A stretch of 64,000 bases of DNA from Bog-756 sp963776225 (GCA_963776225.1 CAVZLL010000002.1:267553-331552); one strand, 5' to 3'. Shown: positions 19,502-28,305, counted from the stretch's first letter. Notes: generated by a model from the letters alone, not told the origin. Translations and numbers: made by a program.

Positions 19502-21967
19502 TCAGACCGGTTCGACCTCGGCCTCCGATCCGGCGATGAGCTCGTAGTCCGGGTTGAGGATGGCCTGTCGGCGGGCCCAGTCCCCGACCATCCCCTCGAC
19601 GACCAGCCGGGCCCCGGGTTGGATGCCCGGGATGCGGCGGCGGCCCTGGAAGACCAGGAGGAGCTTCCCGGTCTCGTCCGCCAGGACGCACTCGAGGTTG
19701 GAGGTCCCCGCCCGCGGCTGGACCCGCACCGACTTGACCCGACCCGCCACCCGGACCCGCTTCCGCCACTCGGCAGCGCCGATCGGGATGGTTCCCCGGG
19801 CCCGCTCACCGAACGCCTGGCGGTCGAAGAGCGCCCGCGCGGCCGCCTCCCGGTCGGCGGCCCGGTCGGCCGACCGGGATCCCGCGGGAGCCCCTCCCGC
19901 CTCCGAGGACCGTCGGCGCCATTCGCGTCGCCGTGAGAGCCACCCCCCGGTCAGCTGGTAGGGGACGACGGTGGCGTTGACATGGGCGAGCTGGCCGACC
20001 GCGGCCGCGATGTCGTCGGCGGTCGCATCGTGGAGCAGTCGCTGCCACCCGGCGGCGAACCCGCGGCGGGGCAGGAGGAAGGAGAGCTCGGTCTCACCGT
20101 CGGCCACCGTCTCCGCCGCCAGCTCGAGCGCGGCCCTGGTCAGCCTCCGGTCCTCGCACTCCTCGATGTCGAGGGGCAGCCGGGTGAGCCCGAGACGCCG
20201 CCACTCGTTCTCGAGCTCGGCCGAGGCCTTGGGGTCGAGCGAGAAGTGGACCACCCGGAGCTCGTCGGGGTGGAGGGTGCGCGCGTACTGGAGTGCGCGT
20301 GCCGTGGCCATGTCGAGGCGGTCGACGAGCACGACCACGACGTGCCGGCTGAGGACCGGTGCCTCGGCGGCCTCGGCCGCCCCCTGTTCGAGCTGGCGCT
20401 CCTCGTTCATGTACTGGTGGTGGAGGCGCAGCAGGATGACCACCCCCACGGGGAGGATGATCAGGATCACCCACGCCCCCTCGCTGAACTTGGAGACCGC
20501 GATGATCACCAGGACGACCGCCGAGAGGACCGCGGCGGTCCCGTTGATCGCCAGTCGGCGGCGCCAGTGATCCTCCCGGTGGACGAGGTGGTACTTGGCC
20601 ATCCCCGCCCCGGCCATGGTGAACCCGGTGAACACCCCGAGCGCGTAGAGCGGGATGAGGCTGTCCACCTTCGCCCGGGTGATCCACAGCAGCAGGATCG
20701 AGACCACCGTGAGGAGGATGATGCCGGTCGAGAAGACCAGCCGGTGGCCGCGCCTGGTCAGCTGGCGCGGCAGGTAGGAGTCTTCGGCGGCGAAGCTGGC
20801 CAGGAACGGGAAGCCGGTGAAGCTGGTGTTGGCCGCCAGGATGAGGATCAGGGTGGTGCCGATCTGGAGGAGGGCCGAGAACAGCTTGCCCAGGCCCGAC
20901 GTGCCGTAGACGAACCTCCCGACCTGGTAGATCACCGTCGGTGTTCCCGACTCGTGGGGCACCGGGTGGGTGATCGAGGCGAGGACGGAGACCCCGAGGA
21001 CCAGGCTCCCGAGGATGAGCGCCATCATCACCATGGTGATCCTGGCGTTGCGGGACTCGGGGCGGCGGAAGACGCTCACCCCGTTGGAGATGGCCTCGGT
21101 CCCGGTGAGCGCCGAGCCACCCGACGCGAAGGCGCGCAGGACGACGAAGATGCTCGCCCCGAGCAGCACACCGCTCGTGCCGTGGCCGACCGGCACCGAC
21201 CCCTGAACGCCGTGGATCGGGTGAGCGTGGAGCGACCCGGAGATCGCCCGGTACGCACCCCAGGCCATCAGGATCGCCATGTTGGCGATGAAGAAGTAGG
21301 TCGGGACCACGAACACCCGTCCGGCCTCCCGGATCCCGCGCAGATTGCCGTAGGCGATGAGCAGCACCAGCACGATCGCGATCCAGGTGGTGTACCGGGT
21401 CAGGCCCTGGAACTCCGAGGTCACCGCGGCCACCCCGGCGGCAACCGAGACGGCCACGGTCAGCGTGTAGTCGATGAGCAGTGACATCGCCGCGACCTGG
21501 GCGACGGTGAGCCCGAAATTCTCCCTCGCCACCACGTAGGCGCCTCCGGCCTTCGTGTAGACCCTGACCACCTCGAGATAGGAGAGCGTGACGAAGAGGA
21601 GCACGAAGATGACCGCGATGGTCACCGGGATCACCAGGGAGTAGGCCGCCACCCCGACGGCGATCACCAGCGGGATCAGCATCTGCTCGGTCGCGTAGGC
21701 CGACGAGGAGATGACGTCGGAGGACAGGACCGCCAGCGCGGTCGGTTTCCCGAGCCGTTCCGAGGTCTGCCGGTCGGAGGCGATCGGGGGGCCGAGCAGC
21801 CGGTTCTTGAGGCGGTAGCGAAGGGTCTCCGGCAGGTCGACCCGGGTGAGCGACTGGGCCACCGGTTGCATCGGCGAGGCCACGACGGAGCCGTCCGGCG
21901 CTACCGGCCGGACGGACCCGGGCGCCGAGGCTGCCGCCTCCCCGGTTCCGGTCACGGTCGGGTCCAC
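19502..21967 (-). CDS. KimA-like APC-superfamily potassium permease fused to C-terminal OB-fold
   Basis: An 821-residue protein. Residues about 70-510 form a 12-helix APC permease with the KimA-type motif ALAVLSSDVISSSAYATEQ, YTKAGGAYVVARENFG and ALTGTEAISNGV. A cytosolic domain follows with VVVVLVDRLDMATARALQYAR. The last about 100 residues (RVRVAGRVKSVRV, LECVLADETGKLLLVFQGRRRIPGI, LVVEGMVGDW) read as a nucleic-acid-type OB-fold. In mycobacteria I recall a separate OB-fold gene close to this permease and ceoBC. It is divergent from two TrkA subunits, which supports K+ transport. The GTG start is moderately supported. Confidence 0.85.
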   Translation of the reverse strand: MDPTVTGTGEAAASAPGSVRPVAPDGSVVASPMQPVAQSLTRVDLPETLRYRLKNRLLGPPIASDRQTSERLGKPTALAVLSSDVISSSAYATEQMLIPLVIAVGVAAYSLVIPVTIAVIFVLLFVTLSYLEVVRVYTKAGGAYVVARENFGLTVAQVAAMSLLIDYTLTVAVSVAAGVAAVTSEFQGLTRYTTWIAIVLVLLIAYGNLRGIREAGRVFVVPTYFFIANMAILMAWGAYRAISGSLHAHPIHGVQGSVPVGHGTSGVLLGASIFVVLRAFASGGSALTGTEAISNGVSVFRRPESRNARITMVMMALILGSLVLGVSVLASITHPVPHESGTPTVIYQVGRFVYGTSGLGKLFSALLQIGTTLILILAANTSFTGFPFLASFAAEDSYLPRQLTRRGHRLVFSTGIILLTVVSILLLWITRAKVDSLIPLYALGVFTGFTMAGAGMAKYHLVHREDHWRRRLAINGTAAVLSAVVLVIIAVSKFSEGAWVILIILPVGVVILLRLHHQYMNEERQLEQGAAEAAEAPVLSRHVVVVLVDRLDMATARALQYARTLHPDELRVVHFSLDPKASAELENEWRRLGLTRLPLDIEECEDRRLTRAALELAAETVADGETELSFLLPRRGFAAGWQRLLHDATADDIAAAVGQLAHVNATVVPYQLTGGWLSRRREWRRRSSEAGGAPAGSRSADRAADREAAARALFDRQAFGERARGTIPIGAAEWRKRVRVAGRVKSVRVQPRAGTSNLECVLADETGKLLLVFQGRRRIPGIQPGARLVVEGMVGDWARRQAILNPDYELIAGSEAEVEPV

Positions 21968-22082
21968 CCCCTCAGTAAACCACGGGCCCCTGCCGCCCCT
22001 CGCTGCAGTGCTCGGTCCGGCCCGCAGGCGGGACCCGGGCCGGTCGGCTCAAGAGTTGTGCGCATCCGACGATGCGTGTTGC

Positions 22083-22774
22083 ATGGGCTCCGTGCACATC
22101 GTCATCGTCGGATGTGGCCGGGTCGGTTCCGGACTGGGCGTGGGGCTCGTCGCCCAGGGACACTCGGTCGCCATCATCGACCGCAACCAGAGGGCCTTCC
22201 GGAGGCTCCCCCCGGGTGGCCCGGGACGACCGTGGTCGGCTCCGGTTTCGACCGCGACCACCTGGAGCTCGCCGGTGCGCCCCGGGCGTCCGCGCTCGCA
22301 GCGGTGACCAGCGGCGACAATTCCAACATCCTGACCGCGCGCATCGCACGAGAGACCTACGAGATCCCCCACGTGGTGGCGCGCATCTACGATCCACGCC
22401 GCGCCCAGATCTACCTGAAGCTCGGCATCGCCACGGTGGCGACCGTGTCGTGGACGATCGACCAGGTCCGGAGACGACTGCTCCCGGACGAAGTGCAGGG
22501 GGAGTGGTCCGATCCGAGCGGCGTCCTCACCCTGGTCGAGCGTGAGCTCCCCGAGCGGTGGGCCGGCAAGCGCTTGGCCGAGCTCTCCGTCCCGGGTGAG
22601 GTCACCCTGGTCGCGGTCACCCGGGCCGGCGTCGCCCATCTCGACGCCGGTGACCTCATCGGCCAGGACGGCGACGTGATCCACCTGATGGTCACCCGTG
22701 ACGCGCTCGACCGGTTCTCCGCACGACTGGGCGCCGCCCCTGCACCGGTGACCTCGGTGGGGCGGCAGGGATGA
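22083..22774 (+). pseudogene. TrkA-family potassium uptake regulatory subunit (CeoB-like), frame broken once
   Basis: The N-terminal part reads MGSVHIVIVGCGRVGSGLGVGL...IIDRNQRAFRRLPPG, a RCK Rossmann domain with the GxGxxG loop. The rest (GTTVVGSGFDRDHLELAG...SGDNSNILTARIAR...VVARIYDPRRA, then a TrkA-C domain) is in the -1 frame. The switch coincides with six Cs at 22208-22213, where seven would restore one continuous protein of about 230 residues. Both halves are well conserved. Either one C is missing from the sequence or the gene is recently inactivated; ribosomal slippage is a remote option. ceoC follows with an ATGA overlap. Confidence 0.8.
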
Positions 22775-23433
22775 AGGTCGCCATCGCCGGCGCCGGCAGC
22801 GTCGGCACGGCCATCGCCGCCGACCTGCACGCCGGCGGTCACGACGTGCTGCTCATCGAACGCGACCCGGACCTGGTCGAACGGATCCGGGGCAGCCTCG
22901 ACATCACCTGGATCGTGGCGGACGCCTGCGAGGTGGCTTCGCTCGATGCGGCAGGACTGGCAACCGTCGACGTGGTGGTCGCCGCCACCGGCGACGACGA
23001 GGACAACCTGGTGGTCTCCCTCCTCGCCAAACAGGAGTTCGCGGTCCCGCGGGTGGTGGCCCGGGTCAACCACCCAAAGAACCAGTGGCTGTTCAACGAG
23101 TCCTGGGGGGTCGACGTCTCGGTGTCGACCCCCCAGCTGCTGACCGCGCTGGTGGAGGAGGCCGTCTCGGTCGGCAGCCTGGTCCGGCTGCTGCGGTTCG
23201 AGGGAGGACACGCCCACCTGGTCGAGGTGACCCTCGCCGACGACTCGCCCGCCGCCGGGGTGAGCATCGCCGATCTCGGCGTCCCGAGGGACGCGACCGT
23301 CGTCGCGGTGGTGCGCGGTGACCGGCTCCTCGTCCCCCGCGGCGACACGCGGCTGGCGGTCGGCGACGAGGTGCTCGCGCTCGTCACCGCCGACGCCGAG
23401 GTCGAGGTGCAGCGCCTGTTGGTCGGGACCTGA
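22771..23433 (+). CDS. TrkA-family potassium uptake regulatory subunit (CeoC-like)
   Basis: A 220-residue RCK protein: MKVAIAGAGSVGTAIAADL forms the NAD-binding loop, LLIERDPDLVERI ends the second strand in an acidic residue, and VVVAATGDDEDNLVVSLLAKQEF and VVARVNHPKNQWLFNESWGVD are typical of the family. A TrkA-C domain closes it (LVEVTLADDSPAAGVSIADLGVP). It overlaps ceoB by four bases. Two RCK subunits beside a KimA-like permease form a potassium-homeostasis module. Confidence 0.92.
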   Translation: MKVAIAGAGSVGTAIAADLHAGGHDVLLIERDPDLVERIRGSLDITWIVADACEVASLDAAGLATVDVVVAATGDDEDNLVVSLLAKQEFAVPRVVARVNHPKNQWLFNESWGVDVSVSTPQLLTALVEEAVSVGSLVRLLRFEGGHAHLVEVTLADDSPAAGVSIADLGVPRDATVVAVVRGDRLLVPRGDTRLAVGDEVLALVTADAEVEVQRLLVGT

Positions 23434-23438
23434 CCGCC

Positions 23439-24227
23439 GTGCGAGCCGCCTTCTTCGATCTCGACAAGACGGTGATCGCCAAGGCGTCGATCGCCGCGTT
23501 CGGCCGGCCCTTCTACAACGGCGGGCTGATCAACCGGCGGCTCATCGCCCGCTCCGTCGTCTCCCAGATCATCTACCTGCACCTCGGGGCGAGCGAGCAG
23601 AAGCTGGCCCGGGTGCGGGAGTCGATGCTCATGCTGACCAAGGGCTGGGACCGGGAGCAGATACGCGAGATCGTCCGGGAGGCGCTCGAGGAGACCGTCG
23701 AGCCGATCATCTTCGCCGAGGCCCTCGACCTCATCGAGGCACACCGGGCCGCCGGGCACCGCGTCTATCTGGTGTCGGCGGCACCCGAGGAGATCGTGGA
23801 GCCCCTCGCGGAGCACCTCGGCGTCGACGGATGCATCGCGACCCGGGCGGTGGTCGACGAGGACGGCCGCTACGCGGGCGAGATGGAATTCTACGCGTAC
23901 GGCCCGTTCAAGGCGGAGGCCATCCGCACGCTGGCAGAACGCGAAGACCTCGACCTGTCCGAGTCCTCCGCCTACTCCGACTCCTACACCGACCTGCCGA
24001 TGCTCGAAGCGGTGGGCCACCCGGTGGCCGTCAACCCGGACCGGGTGCTCGCCAAGGTGGCGCGTGAGCGCGAGTGGGAGGTCATGCACTTCACCAAGCC
24101 GGTCCGCCTGCGCGACCGGGTGTCCGTGCCCAGCCTGCCGATCACGGCCACCGCCGCCGGGGTGACCGTGGTCGCCACCGTCGGGATCGTGGCCGCCTGG
24201 CGCCTCGCCCGCCGTCCGCGCTCGTAG
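23439..24227 (+). CDS. HAD-IB family hydrolase with C-terminal membrane segment
   Basis: A 262-residue HAD-superfamily subfamily IB phosphatase (SerB/PSP-like). Motif I is FFDLDKTVIAK (residues 5-15), motif II is YLVSAAPEEIVEPL and motif IV is YSDSYTDLPML. The last 40 residues contain a hydrophobic stretch (TATAAGVTVVATVGIVAAW) followed by basic residues, so the protein is probably tail-anchored with its active domain in the cytosol. It starts at a GTG five bases after ceoC. The substrate is unknown; relatives act on phosphoserine or lysophosphatidate. Confidence 0.88.
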   Translation: MRAAFFDLDKTVIAKASIAAFGRPFYNGGLINRRLIARSVVSQIIYLHLGASEQKLARVRESMLMLTKGWDREQIREIVREALEETVEPIIFAEALDLIEAHRAAGHRVYLVSAAPEEIVEPLAEHLGVDGCIATRAVVDEDGRYAGEMEFYAYGPFKAEAIRTLAEREDLDLSESSAYSDSYTDLPMLEAVGHPVAVNPDRVLAKVAREREWEVMHFTKPVRLRDRVSVPSLPITATAAGVTVVATVGIVAAWRLARRPRS

Positions 24228-24291
24228 GGATCCGCCGACCGCCTCCGCACATCCGGGCGCGCCCCACCAGAGTGGTGCCCTTCGATGCAAG

Positions 24292-24309
24292 ACCCCGGCG
24301 CCCCGGGGT
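24292..24309. terminator. bidirectional hairpin between convergent genes
   Basis: ACCCCGG and CCGGGGT pair perfectly over a CGCC loop between the HAD hydrolase and the oppositely oriented small peptide gene. There is no T-tract. Confidence 0.5.
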
Positions 24310-24326
24310 TCCGGAGCCGTCGTCGA

Positions 24327-24401
24327 TCAGGTGGAGCGCAAGCGCTTGGCGGCGACCGCCCCGAGGATGATGATGATGGCGAGGATGACGAGCTTCTTCA
24401 T
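24327..24401 (-). CDS. 24-residue single-pass membrane microprotein
   Basis: An ATG opens a 24-codon frame: two lysines, then an uninterrupted hydrophobic helix LVILAIIIILGAVAA, then the basic tail KRLRST. A TACGCT -10 lies eight bases before the ATG, so a leaderless message is plausible, and a hairpin lies downstream. Promoter, codon use and a coherent K-K/hydrophobic/K-R topology support expression. Comparable tiny MKK-type peptides are known in actinobacteria. Its function is unknown. Confidence 0.55.
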   Translation of the reverse strand: MKKLVILAIIIILGAVAAKRLRST

Positions 24402-24409
24402 GGGGGGAC

Positions 24410-24415
24410 AGCGTA
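24410..24415 (-). promoter_or_regulatory. -10 element TACGCT for the microprotein
   Basis: TANNNT hexamer eight bases before the ATG; leaderless start inferred. Confidence 0.45.
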
Positions 24416-24523
24416 CCCCCTCCCCCACGACACTGCGCCGGGGCCGGGGGCGGCGTCCCGGTGACTCGGCGGTAACGGGATGCCCGGACCCGGCGGGCGC
24501 CCCGCCCCGGGTCCCGGGTGGGC

Positions 24524-25489
24524 TCAGACGGTGAGCAGGTCCCGGGCGCCGGTGTCCGACGACGGGTGGCGCAGCTTGGACATGGCCCGCGCCTCGATCT
24601 GGCGGATGCGCTCGCGGGTCAGGTTGAAGTGCTCCCCGACCTCCTCGAGGGTGCGGGGCTCGCCGCGGTCGAGACCGAACCGGAGACGGAGGATCTCGCG
24701 TTCGCGCTCGTCGAGCGGGGAGAGCAGACGGCCGATCTCCTCGGGGAGGAGCGAGACCGCTGCCACCTCGAACGGGGACTCCGCCGAGCGGTCCTCGACC
24801 ACGTCGCCGAGCTCCGCGTCGCCGTCCTCGCGGAGCGGCTCGGAGAGCGAGAGCGGTTCGGCGCGGAACCGGAGCGCCTCGACCAGTTTGTCCTCGGGCA
24901 TCTCGACCTCGGCGCCGAGCTCGGCCAGGGTCGCCGGGCGCCCGTACTTGAGCTCGAGCCGGGCCTGCGCCTTCTGCACCCGGGCGAGCGTGTCACCGGC
25001 GTGCACCGGAAGGCGGATGGTCCGGCCGGTGTTGGCGATGCCGCGGGTGATCGCCTGACGGATCCACCAGGTGGCGTACGTCGAGAACTTGAAGCCCTTC
25101 CGCCAGTCGAACTTCTCGACGGCGTGCATGAGGCCGAGGTTGCCCTCCTGGATGAGGTCGAGGAGGGGGAGTCCGGAGGCCTGGTACTTCTTGGCGATGG
25201 AGACCACCAGGCGGAGGTTGGACTGGACGAAGGTCTGCTGGGCGGCCTCCCCTTGCAGGGTGGTGCGTCGCAGCTCCCGCCGCTTGGCCGCGGTCAGGCC
25301 CTTGGGCGCGGCGGCGAGCTGCCCGTCGGCCTCACGTCCCGCCTCGATGGCCTGGGCCAGGCGTACCTCGTCGTCCTTGGTGAGCAACGGGTACTGCCCG
25401 ATGTCGGTCAGGTACAACCGAACCAGGTCCTCGTCGTCTCGCTCGAGGCGCTCCTTTGCCAACTTCACCGGGTCCTTCGTGTTCCCCAT
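24524..25489 (-). CDS. RNA polymerase sigma-70 factor, RpoD/SigB-HrdB family
   Basis: A 321-residue sigma factor lacking region 1.1. Region 1.2 reads DLVRLYLTDIGQYPLLT. Region 2 includes LRLVVSIAKKYQASGLPLLDLIQEGNLGLMHAVEKFDWRKGFKFSTYATWWIRQAI in canonical order. Region 3 begins IRLPVHAGDTL. Region 4 includes LDEREREILRLRFGLD and LEEVGEHFNLTRERIRQIEARAM. It is short for a primary sigma and may be the primary-like or a group 2 sigma of this organism; another copy elsewhere would settle which. Confidence 0.93.
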   Translation of the reverse strand: MGNTKDPVKLAKERLERDDEDLVRLYLTDIGQYPLLTKDDEVRLAQAIEAGREADGQLAAAPKGLTAAKRRELRRTTLQGEAAQQTFVQSNLRLVVSIAKKYQASGLPLLDLIQEGNLGLMHAVEKFDWRKGFKFSTYATWWIRQAITRGIANTGRTIRLPVHAGDTLARVQKAQARLELKYGRPATLAELGAEVEMPEDKLVEALRFRAEPLSLSEPLREDGDAELGDVVEDRSAESPFEVAAVSLLPEEIGRLLSPLDEREREILRLRFGLDRGEPRTLEEVGEHFNLTRERIRQIEARAMSKLRHPSSDTGARDLLTV

Positions 25490-25535
25490 CGGGGTGGGGG
25501 AAACCAGGCCTCAGGATCGCCTCGGGATCAAGGTG

Positions 25536-25550
25536 CCCCGCACTGCGGGG
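25536..25550 (-). terminator. hairpin downstream of the nadE-hypothetical pair
   Basis: CCCCGC and GCGGGG pair across ACT, about 110 bases past the stop of the hypothetical gene and just before the sigma-factor gene. It could instead be a structured leader of the sigma mRNA. Confidence 0.4.
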
Positions 25551-25659
25551 TCGGCGACGCAGGCCTGGCGTTGTCGGGCGCAACGATTGCTGCTTCCCAA
25601 CTGTACCGGACGCGTCAAGCCCCCCGAACACACACGCCTGGTCAGGGGGGGTGCGGACC

Positions 25660-26385
25660 TCAGTCCCCGGGCAACGATTCGGGCAGCGCGGCCAGGCCCG
25701 GACGGGCGCCCGCGGCGACCACGGCCGACTCGAGCCGCTCCTGGAAGCCGTAGACGGCGGCCACGTCGTGGGGCCGGGTGACCAGGCGCTGGACGAGTCG
25801 CTCGCCGGCCGTCCAGTCCTCGATCTCGTCATGCAGCACGAGCCGGAGGGCACGCCGGACCGGGCCGTCGGCCACCGGTGCGGTGGCCTGCAGATGGCGG
25901 CTGTAGGAGGTCACCAGCCGCGGGAGCACCACCCGGTAGAGACCGGCGAGGCGCGGGAGGGCTCCCGGCCGGCCGGCCGGCTCGTCGGGCTGGTCGGGCG
26001 CAGGCCAGGCCGACCCGGCATCGCCGGCGGGTGGGGCGAGGCCGTCGAGCACCGCGAAGAGTGCGGAGGCGGCCGGCGAGGGCTGGGTGAGCCGGTCCGG
26101 GTCCACGCCGCTCAGGACCGGCAGGCGGTCGGCCCACAGGTCGGCGTGCCAGGCGTGGCGCATGCTCTGTCCGTCGAGGTGGAGCTGCACCGCCGCGATG
26201 GGCATCTCGCGCACCCACCCGCCGAGGGTCGCGTAGAGGGCGGTCTCGATCCAGCGGTACTCACCGACCAGCGCGGCGGCCGTCCCGAGCGGCAGCGCGG
26301 TGGCGACCTCGGCGACGCGACCGGTCCCGTCGGTTCCGACCGCGACCGCATCGGCCAACCCGGGAACCTCGCCGGGGAGGGTCAC
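25660..26385 (-). CDS. uncharacterised protein, possible ferritin-like helical bundle
   Basis: A protein of about 241 residues I do not recognise. It is mostly helical. GEYRWIETALYATLGGW and QSMRHAWHADLWADRLP place a Glu and two His residues as in di-iron ferritin-like proteins, but no second E-x-x-H pair is obvious. The second half has RLAGLYRVVLPRLVTSYSRHL and ALRLVLHDEIEDWTAGERLVQRL. It follows nadE within a few bases, so they are probably cotranscribed. The start is a GTG just after the nadE stop; a TTG nine bases earlier is possible. Confidence 0.6.
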   Translation of the reverse strand: MTLPGEVPGLADAVAVGTDGTGRVAEVATALPLGTAAALVGEYRWIETALYATLGGWVREMPIAAVQLHLDGQSMRHAWHADLWADRLPVLSGVDPDRLTQPSPAASALFAVLDGLAPPAGDAGSAWPAPDQPDEPAGRPGALPRLAGLYRVVLPRLVTSYSRHLQATAPVADGPVRRALRLVLHDEIEDWTAGERLVQRLVTRPHDVAAVYGFQERLESAVVAAGARPGLAALPESLPGD

Positions 26386-26386
26386 C

Positions 26387-28147
26387 TCACACAACGGCCC
26401 GGGCCCCGCCGGCCGTCGGTGACGATCGCGGCGCCGGCGGCTCTTCGGGGCCGAGGACCGACCGGTAGCGGTTGGTGATGGGCATCCGGCGGTCCCTTCC
26501 GAACGCCTTGCCCGAGATGCGGACTCCGGGCGGCATCTGGCGGCGCTTGTACTCGGCGCGGTCGACCAGGCCCACCACCCGGGCCACCACCGCCGGGTCG
26601 AAGCCCTCGGCCACCAGGTCGTCGGCCGACAGGTCGGCCTCGACGTACCCGGCCATCACCGGGTCGAGCACGGAATAGGGCGGGAGGGACTCGTCGTCGC
26701 GCTGGTCGGGGCGCAGCTCGGCCGAGGGCGCCTTGGTCAACACCGCCTCGGGGATGAGCTCGGTCCCGGCCTTCGCGTTGCGGTAGCGGCACAGCTCGTA
26801 CACGAGGGTCTTTGCCACGTCCTTGATCACCGCGAAACCGCCCGCCGAGTCCCCGTAGAGGGTCGAGTAGCCGGTGGCCATCTCGCTCTTGTTCCCGGTG
26901 GTGAGGACGATCCACCCGGTCGCGTTGGACAGGGCCATGAGCAGCACACCGCGTATGCGGCTCTGGAGGTTCTCGTCGGTCAGGCCGACCGGGTCCCCAC
27001 CGAACAGCGGGGCGAGCTCCGTGGTGAACGCCCGGTGGACCCCCTCGATCGGGGCGCTGCGAACGTCGATCCCCAGATTGGCACCGAGGGTGACGGCGTC
27101 GGCCACCGACCCCTCGCTCGAGTACCGCGAGGGCATGGTCACGCCGTGCACGTGCTCGGCACCCAGTGCGTCGACCGCGACGGCGGCGACCAGCGAGGAG
27201 TCGATCCCCCCCGACAGCCCGATCACCGCGTCGGTGAAGTCGTTCTTCCTGAGGTAGTCCCGGGTCCCGAGGACCAGTGCCTCGTAGACCTCGGCCACCG
27301 GGTCGAGCACCTCGGCGATCGGGTGCACCGGCGGGTACCCCTCGGCCCGGCTGGACACGGTGACCGCAACCGCGGCACGCAGCGGTCCTGCGGGCCGGTC
27401 CGGGACGTCCACCTCGAGATCGGCCACCAGGACCTCCTCGGCGAACTGGACCGCGGAGGCGACCACGTCTCCGCGGTCGTCGACGACGAGCGAGGCGCCG
27501 TCGAAGACGAGCTCGTCCTGGCCCCCGACCTGGTTGACGTAGACGATGGAGCACCCGGTCTCCGCTGCGCGTGCTCCGAGCACCGCGAGACGCTCCGCCC
27601 GGCGGCCACGGGAGTACGGCGAGGCATTGAGGTTGAGCAGGAGCCGTGCCCCGGCCGCGGCCTGCTCGGCCATCGGACCCTCGGCCGACCACATGTCCTC
27701 GCAGACGCTCACCCCGATCGGGACGCCGGCCACCTCGAAGAGGGTGGGCGTGCCGTCGCCCGCGGCGAACCAGCGCTGCTCGTCGAAGACGCCGTAGTTG
27801 GGCAGGTACCGCTTGTGGTAGCTCCCGAGGACCGCGCCCCCCCGGCAGAGCGCAGCCGCGTTGACCAGGCGGCCGCCGCGGAGGACGTCCACGTACCCGA
27901 TGACCGCTGCGCACTCGCCGGTGGCGCCGGCCACCTCGGCGAACACCGCCAGGTTGTCGGCGACGAAGGCGGGACGCCCGAGGAGGTCCTCGGGGGGGTA
28001 CCCGGTGACGCTGAGCTCGGGGAAGACGGCCAGGTCGGCGCCCGACCGCTGGGCCGCCGACAGGGCGTCGAGGATCCGGGCTGCGTTCCCGGACAGGTCC
28101 CCCACCACCGTGTCGATCTGGCAGGCGGCCACCCGAACCCGAGGCAT
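26387..28147 (-). CDS. nadE: glutamine-dependent NAD+ synthase
   Basis: Final step of NAD synthesis: deamido-NAD to NAD using ATP and glutamine. The 586-residue protein has an N-terminal nitrilase-fold glutaminase with the E-K-C triad visible in VFPELSVTGY, SYHKRYLPNYGVFDE and VSVCEDMW. The C-terminal synthetase has the PP-loop VIGLSGGIDSSLVAA and TTGNKSEMATGYSTLYGD. A TAAGCT -10 lies six bases before the ATG, implying a leaderless mRNA. Confidence 0.96.
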   Translation of the reverse strand: MPRVRVAACQIDTVVGDLSGNAARILDALSAAQRSGADLAVFPELSVTGYPPEDLLGRPAFVADNLAVFAEVAGATGECAAVIGYVDVLRGGRLVNAAALCRGGAVLGSYHKRYLPNYGVFDEQRWFAAGDGTPTLFEVAGVPIGVSVCEDMWSAEGPMAEQAAAGARLLLNLNASPYSRGRRAERLAVLGARAAETGCSIVYVNQVGGQDELVFDGASLVVDDRGDVVASAVQFAEEVLVADLEVDVPDRPAGPLRAAVAVTVSSRAEGYPPVHPIAEVLDPVAEVYEALVLGTRDYLRKNDFTDAVIGLSGGIDSSLVAAVAVDALGAEHVHGVTMPSRYSSEGSVADAVTLGANLGIDVRSAPIEGVHRAFTTELAPLFGGDPVGLTDENLQSRIRGVLLMALSNATGWIVLTTGNKSEMATGYSTLYGDSAGGFAVIKDVAKTLVYELCRYRNAKAGTELIPEAVLTKAPSAELRPDQRDDESLPPYSVLDPVMAGYVEADLSADDLVAEGFDPAVVARVVGLVDRAEYKRRQMPPGVRISGKAFGRDRRMPITNRYRSVLGPEEPPAPRSSPTAGGARAVV

Positions 28148-28153
28148 CGCCCC

Positions 28154-28159
28154 AGCTTA
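28154..28159 (-). promoter_or_regulatory. -10 element TAAGCT for nadE
   Basis: TANNNT hexamer six bases before the nadE ATG; leaderless start inferred. Confidence 0.45.
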
Positions 28160-28213
28160 CCGGGGCAGCCGGAGCGCTCCGTGGGCCGTTGGCGGGCAGG
28201 AGTTCATCGTCTG

Positions 28214-28240
28214 TTCACAACGGGGTAATCGGGGGGAAAC
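28214..28240 (+). promoter_or_regulatory. GlnR-box-like operator upstream of glnII
   Basis: TTCAC-N6-GTAAT-N6-GAAAC: three five-base half-sites spaced by six bases, the 11-bp phasing of actinobacterial GlnR boxes (gTnAc-n6-GaAAc). It ends about ten bases before a GATAGT -10 hexamer, which has no recognisable -35, as expected for an activator-dependent promoter. Confidence 0.5.
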
Positions 28241-28250
28241 CGCCTTCTGC

Positions 28251-28256
28251 GATAGT
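28251..28256 (+). promoter_or_regulatory. -10 element GATAGT for glnII
   Basis: Reasonable -10 hexamer giving a leader of about 105 bases before the glnII GTG. Confidence 0.4.
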
Positions 28257-28305
28257 GGTGTCCCCCGGACCGCCGATGCATCGGCGGCCCGCGGCCAGGA
28301 CAACC

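Noticed and set aside
22208..22213. Programmed -1 frameshifting in ceoB
   Set aside because: The slippery run could support it, but no downstream stimulatory structure is evident and other random indels occur in the window; an error or mutation is simpler.
26472..28228. Plus-strand frames opposite nadE
   Set aside because: Shadow frames; nadE motifs on the minus strand are complete.
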